From: Microvirga ossetica
GTDB taxonomy: Bacteria > Pseudomonadota > Alphaproteobacteria > Rhizobiales > Beijerinckiaceae
Length of the DNA stretch: 64,000 nt
Direction: 5' to 3'
Assembly (NCBI RefSeq): GCF_002741015.1
Contig: NZ_CP016619.1
Coordinates: 682,001-746,000, forward strand
The notes below the pieces were generated by a model. That model ran no database searches, was not told the DNA's origin, and worked only from the letters and a program-made list of their open reading frames with translations. This document shows, piece by piece, positions 1-9,033 of the stretch. Every line of letters starts with the position of its first letter. The first letter of the stretch is position 1. The position numbers and the translations under genes are program-made.

Positions 1-223
1 GATCGAATGCTGGCTCAGCGGGAACGGCGGGACTCTTGGCGCAAGCAATCGTATCAGATCGCGTCTCTGTGAAATGCTGGATAGTTGAGGAACCGCTGCC
101 GCTCCGCTCCAATGCCAGTCCCGGATGATATCGATCCATCTGCACTCCTGTTGGCCGATCTATTGGCTGGGTCGGCGGCACTGGATTGATCGCGCAATTC
201 CGTTAACAAGAGACAATGCGACA

Positions 224-976
224 TCAGCTTTGTTCGCTCTCTGGAAAGCCTTTTGTGAAGGTATGAGGCAGAAGTCGCTCGAAGCGGCGGCGTATCTTGC
301 CGTAGCACTCGCAGGCTGCTCCTTCGAGGCCAGTCCGGTCTGTCACGGTGATGTCTCCTCGGCCCTGCTGAATCAGCCCTCTCTTGTGGAGTGCTCCCAT
401 GACAGTGCTGACGGTGGAGCGCTGCACCCCAATGACTTCAGCCAAGAACTCATGGGTGAGCGGTAAGGTATCCTCGTCAAGTCGGTCGTGGCTGCTCAAA
501 ATCCAGCGGCAACACCGAGCCTCGACGCTGTGAACCGCATTGCAAGCCACAGTGTGAACAAGCTGGGCGATCAGGGCTTCGGTGTAGTGGAGGATCAGGC
601 GTCGAAGCTTCGGACGGGTCGAGATCGCCTCATGCATTTTATCGGTGGCAATTCGGGATGCAGTACCGGGGACTTGAACAATGTAGCGACCGACCGACTC
701 ACGGGTGACAACCGCACTGATGAAGCCAATCACAGCTTCGCAGCCGAACACGGTCATCTCGGCGCTGCCGCCGTCCTCCATCACATCGACGAGCGATACG
801 ATGATGTCATGAGGAAAGTAGGTGTAACGGATAGTCTCGCCCGTCTCGTAGAGAATCGTACCCCTAGGCAGGATCACGCCTTCCAGATGGGGCTCCAGAT
901 ACGCGAAGTCTTCAGGTTCAAGAGCCGCCAAAAGGCAGTTGGTTCGATGGTCTGTCGCTGTTCGCTCCTGCCGCAT
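224..976 (-). CDS. Crp/Fnr-family transcriptional regulator
   Basis: Encodes a two-domain regulator of about 250 residues. The N-terminal half is a cyclic-nucleotide-binding-type beta barrel (segments such as LPRGTILYETGE and YTYFPHDIIVSLV). The C-terminal half is a Crp-type winged helix with recognition-helix region LAEVIGVQRSTVSTVMGAL. It has no cysteine cluster typical of oxygen-sensing FNR, so the signal is unknown; this branch is common in Hyphomicrobiales. Two starts are possible: a GTG at 991, which overlaps the AAGGAG ribosome site, and the ATG at 976 chosen here, 14 bases downstream of it. The divergent small gene at 1106 shares the upstream gap. A perfect TGTGA-N6-TCACA palindrome occurs far away at 59551, but a link to this protein is only a guess. 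Confidence 0.85.
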   Translation of the reverse strand: MRQERTATDHRTNCLLAALEPEDFAYLEPHLEGVILPRGTILYETGETIRYTYFPHDIIVSLVDVMEDGGSAEMTVFGCEAVIGFISAVVTRESVGRYIVQVPGTASRIATDKMHEAISTRPKLRRLILHYTEALIAQLVHTVACNAVHSVEARCCRWILSSHDRLDEDTLPLTHEFLAEVIGVQRSTVSTVMGALHKRGLIQQGRGDITVTDRTGLEGAACECYGKIRRRFERLLPHTFTKGFPESEQS

Positions 977-1105
977 GCGCGAGGATCGCACTCCTTGGGG
1001 AGACCTGATCCGATCATTGTTTCGCGCCTAAGCTTGGCTGGCAATGCAGTCGATACGAAAGGCTGAGAGTAGTATCTCCGCACGGCCGTCACAAATTCGT
1101 GAGTT

Positions 1106-1342
1106 ATGATGTTGCTTGAATTGGAAAACGAGCAGTTGGGTATTCTCAGGCGAGCCCTGGAAGCAAGAGCGCGTGACATGCAACTGCGACTGGGCAGCGA
1201 TCCTGGTGACGAAGGTTTCCGGCACGAAGCGACACTCACGACCCAGCTTCTGCGACAGGTCGAGGCACTGGAACGGCGATTAGGCCACCGCGCCTCGGGC
1301 ATGATCGATATCGAGTCAATGCCAATTGAAGATGAAGATTGA
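1106..1342 (+). CDS. Small charged helical protein, unknown function
   Basis: A 78-residue acidic protein with two predicted helical stretches rich in Leu, Arg and Glu (EQLGILRRALEARA and LLRQVEALERRLGH), which suggests a short coiled coil or helical hairpin. No membrane segment or known domain is recognised. It is divergently placed from the Crp/Fnr gene and lies just upstream of the interrupted nepR-like gene on the same strand. The start is the first of two consecutive ATG/TTG-type codons; no strong ribosome site is visible. Codon usage resembles the surrounding genes, which supports a real gene. Confidence 0.55.
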   Translation: MMLLELENEQLGILRRALEARARDMQLRLGSDPGDEGFRHEATLTTQLLRQVEALERRLGHRASGMIDIESMPIEDED

Positions 1343-1558
1343 AAGCAAGTCCCGAATGCCAAAAATCGCGGGTTCCTACCCGCTATCCACAGCCTCCTAA
1401 TTAGATGGTTAACGCTTCCTCAACCCGTCTCTATTTCTAATAGAATGGTGATTTGGAGGCGGCAGATGGGAAGCAGCGTCGAGGGTGGGAGACGGGTTTC
1501 CATGATGTCTGATGAGGAACTTCTTCGAACGATTGGTCAGGACCTCCGCACCCTCTAC

Positions 1559-2968
1559 CACTACAGTTGCACGCTGCACTGGCGCCCTAATTACCTCCTG
1601 ATCTGATACAGGAGGCTGCCATGTCAGGCGTGGCCATCGAGCAGATGCTCGAACTCTGGTGTGTGGAGTTGCGTCAGGTCAAAGCTGATCTCAAACTCCA
1701 GTTTGCTCATCCCAGTGTCGCGGCCTCTGCGGCCGCCTTCCTCGACGGTCTGCTCGGGCCGGAGCGGCGCAAGACCGGCTGGATGCGGGCGGAAGCCGCC
1801 GGTGATCCGGGACCATGGCGCCAGCAGGCGGTGCTCGGGCGCAGCCACTGGGACGCGGATGCTTTGCGGGACATGGTGCGCGACTATGCGCTCGAGACGC
1901 TCGCCTCTCCCGGAGCGGTACTGGTGATCGATGAGACCGGCTTTCTCAAGCAGGGGCAGAACTCGTGCGGGGTGGGACGCCAGTACACTGGGTCAGCCGG
2001 CAAGATTGCCAGCTGCCAGATCGGCGTGTTTGCCGCTTACGCGTCGGACAAGGGCTGCGCCTTGATCGACCGCCAGCTCTATCTGCCCAAGGACTGGACG
2101 ACGAAGCCCGAGCGCCTGGCCACGGCTCACGTGCCCGATGCGATCCGCTTCGTCACCAAGCCGCAGATCGCCGCCGCGATGATCGAGCGGGCCCTGGCGG
2201 CCGGCGTACCGTTTGAGTGGGTGGCCACCGACACCATCTATGGGGCCCTGGCCATGCAGCTGCGCCGAGCTGGCAAGGGTTACGTGCTGGGCGTTCAAGC
2301 CACAGACCGCTTCAATTCCTGGGACAAGAGCCCGCCGGTGGCCGGCACGGCCGCGACGATTGCACAGGGGCTTGCTCCCAAGACCTGGCAGCGTCTGTCG
2401 GCCGGGATCGGCACCAAGGGGCCGCGCCTGTATGATTGGGCCTATGTCGCGTTGGCCGATCTCGAGGCCGAGGAATTCAACGAGGCGCTGACCGGCCTGT
2501 GGACGCGCGGCCTGCTGATCCGGCGCAGCATCAGCGATCAGGATCTGGCGTTCTTCTCGACCTGGTGCCCGGCCGGCACACCGATGGAGACCCTGGTGCG
2601 GGTGGAGGGCCAGCGCTGGGCGATTGAGGATGCGTTCGAGACCGCGAAGACGGAGTTGGGGCTGACGCACAATGAGACGCGTTCGTGGCACGGTTGGCAT
2701 CGGCATGTGTCGCTGGTGATGCTGGCGTTTGCCATGATGACGGTGGTGCGTGAGCACGCCAACCGCCTTACCTCACCCCAAAAACGAAACGACGAAGCCC
2801 GACTGCAGCGCTGGTATGCTGGTCTGTCCAGGAAATCCGCCGGGTCGCCACACGTCTCCAGCAGCGCCGGATCGAGCCGGCCTTCGTGATCGCCTGGTCC
2901 GCGTGGCGACGAGCGCATCAGGCCATGGCGCAAGCCTCACATCGCAAACGAAAGGTGCAACTGTAGTG
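1559..2968 (+). mobile_element. Complete IS701-family-type insertion sequence (1410 bp)
   Basis: The ends are perfect 14-bp inverted repeats (CACTACAGTTGCAC at 1559-1572 and its complement at 2955-2968). They are flanked by a 4-bp direct duplication CTAC at 1555-1558 and 2969-2972, the duplication length expected for IS701-type elements. The single transposase gene ends inside the right inverted repeat. The target is a nepR-like gene. Intact ends and target duplication point to a recent insertion. Confidence 0.88.
1621..2966 (+). pseudogene. IS701-type DDE transposase with a C-terminal frameshift
   Basis: The first 380 or so residues read as an IS701-type transposase with an RNase-H-like DDE catalytic fold (VLVIDETGFLKQG for the first Asp; WVATDTIYG for the second). 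It is preceded by ribosome site CAGGAGGCTGCC. Around the A5 run at 2778-2782 the family C-terminus moves to the -1 frame: the expected ending EIRRVATRLQQRRIEPAF... RKRKVQL is read in that frame to TAG 2964-2966. Without a shift, translation instead ends at 2889 with an unrelated tail. Either an indel has inactivated the gene or a -1 slip at A-AAA occurs; the slippery site is weak, so mutation is favoured. Confidence 0.8.
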
Positions 2969-3431
2969 CTACGCGGATATCATCCGCCAGCCCTTACCCG
3001 CGAAGATTGAAGCTGCTCTGACACGCATTGATCGTGCACAAAGTCTGGGTGGCAACCTGAGCCGGCCGGCAGCACACTGGGCCAAGGCTCCACTCGCGTT
3101 CTAAGCAGTTGCGAGAACGGCAATGGCAACAACGAGAGAAGCAGCAAGGACGCTGTACTCAGCCCATGCGCACCATTGCGACTTGCTGTGAAAGTTCACT
3201 TCACCAAGCACTCCGATCCTCCATCAAGGCTCGTCCGATGTGCCCTGCTGATTCATGTTCTCGGATTGTTCCCATCCTACGATTTCGGCATCAAAGATCA
3301 AGCCCACAGGAGCATTTTCCAAGGGAGCCTTAAACTCCGTGGGATTGCGGAATGAGTCTGATCAAAAAATGGGACGAGCCGCCGCTCGATCAGTAATATG
3401 TCCACCTCGATAACTTTGGACGAAGGCTTCA

Positions 3432-3674
3432 TCACTCGAATGAAGCTGAGTCTACCAGTTGGACGGGTTCTGCTGGGAGGATTGTCGAGATAGCATGCTT
3501 GTAGACAATTTGCGTACCGTTGCCCCGAACAAGCTGGATTGTGAAGTTGTCAAACGATCTGATCTGACCCTGTAGCCGAATCCCGTTCGCCAGAAAGATG
3601 GTTACCTCACTCCTCTTGTCGCGGAGATACTTCAGGAACGTGTCTTGAAGGCTTAAGGCGTTCTGTGTTGGCAT
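3432..3674 (-). CDS. hfq: RNA chaperone Hfq
   Basis: An 80-residue Hfq. Sm1 motif region is [11 protein letters not shown]...[15 protein letters not shown] with FDNF; the Sm2 signature is [11 protein letters not shown]. Hfq forms a hexameric ring that pairs small RNAs with mRNAs in the cytoplasm. The chosen ATG gives MPTQNALSL and follows AGGAA by 7 bases; an in-frame ATG 10 codons earlier has no ribosome site. Usual chromosomal neighbours (miaA, hflX) are absent: here it stands alone between the IS-disrupted nepR-like gene and debris. It may therefore be an accessory second copy. The C-terminal tail is short and acidic-poor, as in other alphaproteobacterial Hfq. Confidence 0.93.
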   Translation of the reverse strand: MPTQNALSLQDTFLKYLRDKRSEVTIFLANGIRLQGQIRSFDNFTIQLVRGNGTQIVYKHAISTILPAEPVQLVDSASFE

Positions 3675-3731
3675 TGCACTGTTCCTGATGGAAAGGCACT
3701 GCATCAGAGCAGACCATCCCTGTCAAAGGTA

Positions 3732-3952
3732 TTGAATGCCGGGAACAGCCCTTCGAGGCGGTGTGATAGAAGGACGAGCATTTTTGAGCAGCAATACCGT
3801 TGGAACGAGCTTCCCTTAGTGGACGCGGCCATGGCCGATTTCAGCGACAAGGGGATTCCTTCAACCGGCACATCGAAGTCACCTCTGCCATCTTCGACGC
3901 CGCGAAGGCCGATGATATCCTGAAGGGAGTCACCAGTATCCGCCCTACATGA
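3732..3952 (+). pseudogene. Frameshifted small gene, unknown function
   Basis: In one frame the sequence gives RWNELPLVDAAMADFSDKGIP. One base later the adjacent frame continues naturally with NRHIEVTSAIFDAAKADDI and ends at TGA 3950-3952. A single missing base near 3860 would join them into one sensible polypeptide ending about 30 residues after the break. No family is recognised. The N-terminus is uncertain because the reading frame before 3785 looks random. Confidence 0.35.
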
Positions 3953-4264
3953 ACGGATGCACAACGTGGATAAGAGTTTGATTTAGTTTTGGAATTTCTG
4001 GTTCTAATAAACGACTCTTGGATTGCGTACACAAAAACGGCGACGCCTCGGCCTTGACGGACGTTCAAGAAATGGGGCCTATAGATTAATCCTGTCGGAA
4101 CAATAAGTTTGCTGCCTTGCCCTTAAAGAATTTTCTTTAAGGAGAAGTGCGCCCGTGGACGAGGTTTCCTCCCTCACCATCAAGATCAACCCGAAGCACG
4201 GTACCTTTGATGCAGCCGCATCCGGGGAGTCTGCCCTTCTGGCCCTTGTTGTGATCGCTGCCGA

Positions 4265-4404
4265 CACTGTCAACTTAACGCTTTTACTCGTCCTCTGCAG
4301 GGTTTCGGCACGGAGTGGGCTACGCATCATCAATGACTTAGACGTGTTGGGGGAGAGCTGAAAACAGCAAAAACGATCTCTACTTGGTTAAGTTGACGGT
4401 GCCC
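4265..4404 (+). repeat. 140-bp inverted repeat, left arm (MITE-like)
   Basis: Left copy of the repeat; identical in reverse complement to 4914-5053. It carries no open frame of note and its own termini are inverted relative to each other. Confidence 0.9.
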
Positions 4405-4648
4405 CTGGGCGAGCTTACCCTCTCGTCGATCAGCCTCAACAGCGAAACAATGTCAGCCTCGGGCATGCTCCAACCACGCGCTCTCTGCCGCATGAACGAC
4501 CTCCAGGTTCTTCTGGTCGGGATGCGGATGGATAAGCTTGGCTTTGCAGGCCACAGGGCCCTACAAGTCCGGTCAGAAGGGGAAGAATTCAACGAAACTA
4601 TGGAGTCTGGATCGCGTTGTCTTTTGTTCTGCATGAACGGAGGACACC

Positions 4649-4819
4649 ATGTGCCACTATCAAGGATCATATGTGTCCGAGGACAGGGCTAAGGCTGATC
4701 GCCAACGGGAGCTTGAGGCTAAACGCACTCAAGCGGTCGAAAAGCTGAGGCAGGAGGCTGACACAGCGGCCCAGAAAGCAGCGTCCGCCCCAGTGAAAGA
4801 GCCTGTTCCGGCGAAGTAG
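4649..4819 (+). CDS. 56-residue charged helical protein inside the repeat cassette
   Basis: Begins MCHYQGSYVSEDRAK with ribosome site CGGAGG 6 bases upstream of the ATG, and ends PVPAK-TAG. The middle is a continuous Glu/Lys/Arg/Ala helix (RQRELEAKRTQAVEKLRQEA), likely a single soluble helix or coiled coil. It is the only convincing gene between the two 140-bp inverted repeats and would be the cassette's cargo. It is followed 34 bases later by a hairpin. No known family; possible toxin, antitoxin or small regulator cannot be told apart from sequence. Confidence 0.6.
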   Translation: MCHYQGSYVSEDRAKADRQRELEAKRTQAVEKLRQEADTAAQKAASAPVKEPVPAK

Positions 4820-4853
4820 CTTGGCCTACATTCCGGTGATCATTGCATATACG

Positions 4854-4875
4854 ATGCCCCGCCTTGGCGGGGCAT
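4854..4875. terminator. Hairpin after the cassette gene
   Basis: Perfect 8-bp stem ATGCCCCG / CGGGGCAT with a 6-base loop. There is no long T-run, so it is a weak or factor-assisted terminator for the gene at 4649. Confidence 0.5.
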
Positions 4876-4913
4876 TCCACACCCAATGCGCGACGTTGCC
4901 GACGCCGTCTCGT

Positions 4914-5053
4914 GGGCACCGTCAACTTAACCAAGTAGAGATCGTTTTTGCTGTTTTCAGCTCTCCCCCAACACGTCTAAGTCATTGATGATGCGTAGCC
5001 CACTCCGTGCCGAAACCCTGCAGAGGACGAGTAAAAGCGTTAAGTTGACAGTG
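4914..5053 (-). repeat. 140-bp inverted repeat, right arm (MITE-like)
   Basis: Right copy, base-for-base identical to the complement of 4265-4404. Outer end reads CACTGTCAACTTAACG inward. Confidence 0.9.
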
Positions 5054-5178
5054 CCGGGCGGGTTCTCCCGGAAATGACGCGGGGTGGATTCGACGCCCAA
5101 ATCCTAAGTTATCTCACGCAATTAAGTTACACCCGCCAGCCCTCCACGAGTTTTCCGGGCTAGTTTTGGAGAACAGTA

Positions 5179-6744
5179 GTGGTCGAATTTTCTGCATCAA
5201 GCCTGGATGAACTGTATCGACATGAACTGTCATCGATAGAGTTCCAAATCTATTTTGCCGGAGTGAAGCGGGAGCTGCTTACTAATGAGGCCGTTGCCGC
5301 CACCATCGTAACGCATGTCATGCAATCCAAGGACGTTCGCCCGGATGCAGTCAATATATTCGGGTTGCTGCTCGATGAGGCGAGGATGGGTATCGAGAAT
5401 GACAGCCCGTACGGCGAGGTGTTCCTGAAAAATGCCGAGAGAGCCATCGAGGCTCAAATTGCCGTCGGAGCCTGTCGACCGCTTCACCTCATGAAAGTCG
5501 CCGCTCTGTATCGGCGTGCCGGCCTGCCGGTGCCGGATATACTGATCATTGATCCTGTTGGGGCGGATATGCCTGCCGAAGTTCCGGTGCCCGACCTCGA
5601 TGATACTCTTGCCACTTTGGCTGCGGAAATTAAGGCAGAAGGCGGTGGCCCGCATGAGTTTTTCAACGGCCTGCACGAGATGACGGCCGGCATGTCGGAG
5701 GAGATGCAGGCAGGCTTTGTCAATCATCTTGCATCGTTGGACGATCCTATATTCGAGCGCTGCGCCTTGTACTGGCTGTTGTCGGGGCCGTCGTTGGTAC
5801 AGGAGGCTGCGGCTGTGGGCCTTCATTCGAAGCTCAAACGCACCAGCCTGCAGGTGGAGATTCTGTTCTATTTGCCAATCATCCGCGGCTGGTTGCCAGC
5901 CAGCAACACTCGGGCAATTGTCGATGACATTGGCAAGCTGGCGCGACGAAAAGATCTCTTTGACGCTCTTGGACATGACAAGGTGGAACCCATCGTCGGC
6001 GATATTATGGCCAGTGTTACCGATGGTGCCGGGGCGCAAAGCATTTCGATTGTCGGAAAGCGGAACAACCAAACATTCATCGCAATGCTTCTCTTGAAGA
6101 CAGGGTATGGTATCAAGGATGCTTTTGTCATCCGCTGCCGCTCAAAGCGCGAGGCAAATAGCATTGTCTCGTACACTCGCCAGGAAGCAAATAGCCTTCG
6201 CATCGATCGGATGACTGCCGAGTTGTTGCTGGAGGCGGCATTGGCGGATGGGATGGACAATGGATACATGCCGGCGCCGGGCTTTATCGACGTGATGGAA
6301 GCCTGCGATTTGAACGGCCTGCGTCCACAGCAAAGAGATTTGCAGGCTCTGTTGGACTATGCTGATCCGCAGCGAGAGGTCCAGAATGCCACACCGGTGA
6401 AACTAGACCTGATGCTCAATGATGATAAGGCACTGGATGCGCTTTTGCCACTGATCGACAGTTGGTTTGAAGACACCGGAGAGACGCGCAACATCATGCG
6501 ACGATCCCGCTCGGCACGGACGCTTGAAACCAAAATCTGGGCCTTTCTTGAAGGTCGGCGCGAAATCTGGGCGAGGCGTTTTCTGCAGACCGCGATTATC
6601 CTCAGATCGGCGAAGAAGAAGGATCAGTCGAAGACGTTAACGGCTGCGGCTTTCGCACTGATGCAGAAGCATCCCTTGCAAGACATCCCGCTCATGGAGG
6701 ATATCGTCTTCACTACTCTGGAGGCTGGTGGCGCACGTTTGTAG
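5179..6744 (+). CDS. Large alpha-helical protein of unknown function (521 residues)
   Basis: Starts with GTG at 5179 behind GGAGA. The protein is soluble, with no signal peptide or membrane helix, and is built of repeated short helices suggestive of a TPR/HEAT-like solenoid (e.g. FLKNAERAIEAQIAVGACRP and ALYWLLSGPSLVQEAAAVG). The first 90 residues look like a separate cap domain. The C-terminal 100 residues are basic (MRRSRSARTLETKIWAFLEGRREIWARRF), which could contact nucleic acid or another protein. No catalytic motif is seen. It stands alone directly after the repeat cassette. The open frame is long, with good codon usage, so expression is likely; function is unknown. Confidence 0.75.
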   Translation: MVEFSASSLDELYRHELSSIEFQIYFAGVKRELLTNEAVAATIVTHVMQSKDVRPDAVNIFGLLLDEARMGIENDSPYGEVFLKNAERAIEAQIAVGACRPLHLMKVAALYRRAGLPVPDILIIDPVGADMPAEVPVPDLDDTLATLAAEIKAEGGGPHEFFNGLHEMTAGMSEEMQAGFVNHLASLDDPIFERCALYWLLSGPSLVQEAAAVGLHSKLKRTSLQVEILFYLPIIRGWLPASNTRAIVDDIGKLARRKDLFDALGHDKVEPIVGDIMASVTDGAGAQSISIVGKRNNQTFIAMLLLKTGYGIKDAFVIRCRSKREANSIVSYTRQEANSLRIDRMTAELLLEAALADGMDNGYMPAPGFIDVMEACDLNGLRPQQRDLQALLDYADPQREVQNATPVKLDLMLNDDKALDALLPLIDSWFEDTGETRNIMRRSRSARTLETKIWAFLEGRREIWARRFLQTAIILRSAKKKDQSKTLTAAAFALMQKHPLQDIPLMEDIVFTTLEAGGARL

Positions 6745-6882
6745 TGATGCTTAGGGGAGAGCATGGGCATTGGTGCATGGATCGAGAGATATGCGGATCA
6801 TGGTCTTTGATGCCGCTTCCCATGTGTCATCCACCCTGGAGCGGACAGACTTCGGGCGTGCGCATGAACCGGTGACGGCTTG

Positions 6883-7600
6883 TCATTTCATCCAGCCGTC
6901 CGTGTTGATCGTCGCGACATGACGATCTCGTTGATTGGAGGGATCGGTGTCCGGCTTTTCCATGGCGGCGGCGCGCGGCGGAATGACAACCATAGCATTG
7001 GCGCCGTGCTTGATGACGGCGTCGTAGGTCGGTTTGCCGTCATAGGCGCCGTTGGCGGTGAGTTGGCCGATCGCGACCTCGATCTGGTCGAACAGTGGAT
7101 CCACCTGCGAGGCGTCGCCGGTGTCCTGGTCAGTCATCACGTGAGCGATGATCTCGCCACTGTCAGCGTCAAGCGCCAGCTTCGCCGCGACCTGGCGCCG
7201 TGCTTCTCCTCCAGCCATTGGCCAGCGCCGTGGACGTCAAGCCCGGCGCTGTCGATGACGCCGTGAACGGGCCCTACTCCTGGAATCCGGCGAGGCTGCC
7301 GCTCATCGGACGATCGCCAAGTCCACGCCCGACGGCCGAGCTGGCATGGTCGGGCACGGCAAGATCCAATGCTATCAACTCCAGCACCGATGCCAGCAGA
7401 CCCTCTGTCTGACGCAGCCGCAGGCCGAACACCAGGCCCAGCATCAAAGTGGTCTCGATCGCCAATGGTCACCGCTTCGCCACCGCGACCTACCGGATTG
7501 CCGTGATGGATCCGCTCATGAACCTGGTGCGATTTGCCGATCAGGATTGACCCGCAGCAGGTGGCAACCTGAAGTTCACGGAGTTGCCCACTTTTAAAGC
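6883..7600 (-). pseudogene. Decayed IS5-type transposase
   Basis: Three reading frames must be joined to read an IS5-like DDE transposase: LAIETTLMLGLVFGLRLRQTEG at 7390-7465, then GLDVHGAGQWLEEKHGA near 7210, then LALDADSGEIIAHVMTDQDT and VTANGAYDGKPTYDAV-like block to 6883. The last block holds the second catalytic Asp (NGAYDG). The C-terminal Glu region is missing. At least two frameshifts and internal stops make it nonfunctional. No intact ends are visible. Confidence 0.75.
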
Positions 7601-7650
7601 CCGCTGTCACCAGGACGGCGCCGACCTATGCGCCGTGGGTCCCAATCAGC

Positions 7651-7863
7651 GACCGTGGTCTTGAAGGCGTGCATGCTGGCGGAGCGCGAAGTATCGGTCG
7701 ATCCCACAACCCTGTTTCGCTGGCTTCGGGCTTAAGCACCCGAGTTGGGCAAGCGCGTCCGGCTTTGTCCGCGCAAGATGAACGGCTCTTGGCGCGCTGA
7801 CGAGACATTTGGGTGAAAGGTGAATGGATGTCTGTCCACCGTGCTGTTGGACAGACCGTTGAT
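7651..7863 (+). pseudogene. IS6-family transposase remnant
   Basis: Fragments read MLAEREVSVDPTTLFRWLRA, a stop, then APELGKRVR, NGSWRADET and HRAVGQTVD. These match the helix-turn-helix and first DDE block of IS6-family transposases in order. A stop codon and frameshift are present and the rest of the gene is gone. It abuts the preceding IS5 remnant, so this is a pile-up of dead elements. Confidence 0.65.
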
Positions 7864-7879
7864 CTCCTGGAGTAGCGCG

Positions 7880-8512
7880 TTACTGGCGCGCCCACATGAT
7901 ACGGGCGGACCAGGAAATTTCCTCTGCTGGGATTACCACGTCCTCTTGGCTTTTGGTCAGTGACGTCATTTCCAGAGTCGTGGCCGAACGTCGCCTGAGT
8001 TCGTGAGCGAAGATCTGTCCGCCTCTGGTGCACACGACAATACGGTCGCCCCTCCTGGTGCTGGCGGTCGGCGAGACGATGAGAATGTCACCGTCACGGT
8101 AGAGCGGCCTAAGACCGTCGCCCGTGATCTCGAGAGCAAAGACACTCTCTTGTCCGAAACCAGGAAATTCAATCTCGTCCCAACCTGGTCCCTTGTTTGG
8201 CAGGCCTTCATCTGTGAACGCCTCTGCCGACTTTGCCTCTTCGAGGCCAATCATCGGGATCACTGAGCGTCGGAGGGAACCGGATGGTTCGATGAGCCGA
8301 AGAAAATCTTCCAAGGTCGACCCGGTGGCTTTGAGGACCTTGGAAATGGACTCCGTGGAAGGCCATCGCTGCCGCCCTTCCGGGCTCAACCGCTTCGACT
8401 TGTTGAAGCTTGTTGCATCGAGACCGGACCTGCGTGCCAAGCCGGATGCGCTCAACCCGTGGCGCGATGCCAGAGAGTCAATTGAAGCCCAAACACGCTC
8501 GTGAGATAACAT
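7880..8512 (-). CDS. XRE-type repressor with S24 (LexA-like) domain lacking the catalytic pair
   Basis: A 210-residue regulator. Residues 10-60 form an XRE-like helix-turn-helix (ASRHGLSASGLARRSGLD). Residues 110-205 form an S24/LexA-like dimerisation and self-cleavage domain. In family members the nucleophile lies in GDSM-P-Y-GD and the base lysine in the following strand. Here the sites read GDGLRPLYRDGD and GGQIFAHELRRR, so Ser is Gly and Lys is His. Self-cleavage on RecA activation would be impossible if the alignment is right, leaving a constitutive DNA-binding protein. Length and fold otherwise look complete. Flanked by transposase debris and an empty stretch. Confidence 0.82.
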   Translation of the reverse strand: MLSHERVWASIDSLASRHGLSASGLARRSGLDATSFNKSKRLSPEGRQRWPSTESISKVLKATGSTLEDFLRLIEPSGSLRRSVIPMIGLEEAKSAEAFTDEGLPNKGPGWDEIEFPGFGQESVFALEITGDGLRPLYRDGDILIVSPTASTRRGDRIVVCTRGGQIFAHELRRRSATTLEMTSLTKSQEDVVIPAEEISWSARIMWARQ

Positions 8513-9033
8513 TCTAGTGGCCTTCGCGAGGGATGAGACTCTATGAAACTCAGCCTTTGATTAGGAATTAAGTGTGGCCGCTGGTGGCGGCGACTACCAG
8601 GAAACCATTGAGACAATCGGTCTAATGGGAGGTGCTCTTGAGGTGGTGCATCTCTAGTTGCGGTTTCATAAAGGGTTATTTCGGCAATCTGCTCTGCTTT
8701 GTCCTAACAAAGCGCCAATAGAACTGATTATTTCGCCTCGCACCCATGGAATAGCTTAGTATAGGTACCTCCCTTTTGCCGCTTAAAGTCTCGTTCGAAC
8801 GGCATGGATAAAGTTGGGCTATAGCAGAAAACCCCGCCTTGACGGCAGGGTTGGTGTGAAAATCAATTCTCATGGCGAGGTTGATATTGCCGTAGGGCCC
8901 TTGAGGCCCGGATTGCCGAATTCACCCGCGAGATGATGTTGGCGCAGAGGCTATTGGTCACCCGTTACGGCCAGTCAGCTCCAGTCGGGACGGCTTCGAG
9001 CTGGCAAAAGCTGCCCTGATACCCCAACCGCTC
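8513..9033. other. Intergenic stretch without a supported gene
   Basis: Only short frames with no convincing start or domain. It contains one imperfect hairpin at 8830-8852, and otherwise nothing recognised. Confidence 0.5.
8830..8852 (-). terminator. Possible terminator hairpin
   Basis: AACCCCGCC / GGCAGGGTT stem with one mismatch and a 4-base loop. On the minus strand it is followed by TTTTC. No obvious gene ends here. Confidence 0.35.

Larger units (their letters stand above)
1466..3104 (+). pseudogene. nepR: NepR-like anti-sigma factor gene split by an IS701-type insertion
   Basis: The upstream piece (ATG 1466, ribosome site GGAGG 7 bases before) ends at codon TAC 1556-1558. Removing the IS and one copy of the CTAC target duplication lets the frame continue at 2973 to TAA 3102-3104. 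The joined protein of about 80 residues carries IGQDLRTLYADIIRQPLP followed by a helix ending in ALTRI. This matches the conserved core of NepR, the alphaproteobacterial anti-sigma factor that holds sigma-EcfG and is released by PhyR (family knowledge). The 3' piece has no start of its own, so the gene is probably inactive here. An intact nepR may exist elsewhere in the genome. The match is by motif, not by a search. Confidence 0.72.
4265..5053. mobile_element. Cassette bounded by two identical 140-bp inverted repeats
   Basis: The 140-bp block at 4265-4404 is repeated in inverted orientation at 4914-5053 with every base identical. Each block itself ends in short inverted repeats (CACCGTCAACTTAAC against GTTAAGTTGACAGTG, one mismatch), so each looks like a miniature inverted-repeat transposable element. 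The outer right end reads GGCACTGT inward, resembling the first bases of IS6-family ends such as IS26; this link is inferred. The 509 bp between holds one small gene (4649) and a hairpin. No target duplication was found on either side. Confidence 0.7.

Noticed and set aside
1993..2757. Long minus-strand open frame over the IS701 transposase
   Set aside because: It is an out-of-frame shadow of a well-recognised DDE transposase with no domain of its own.
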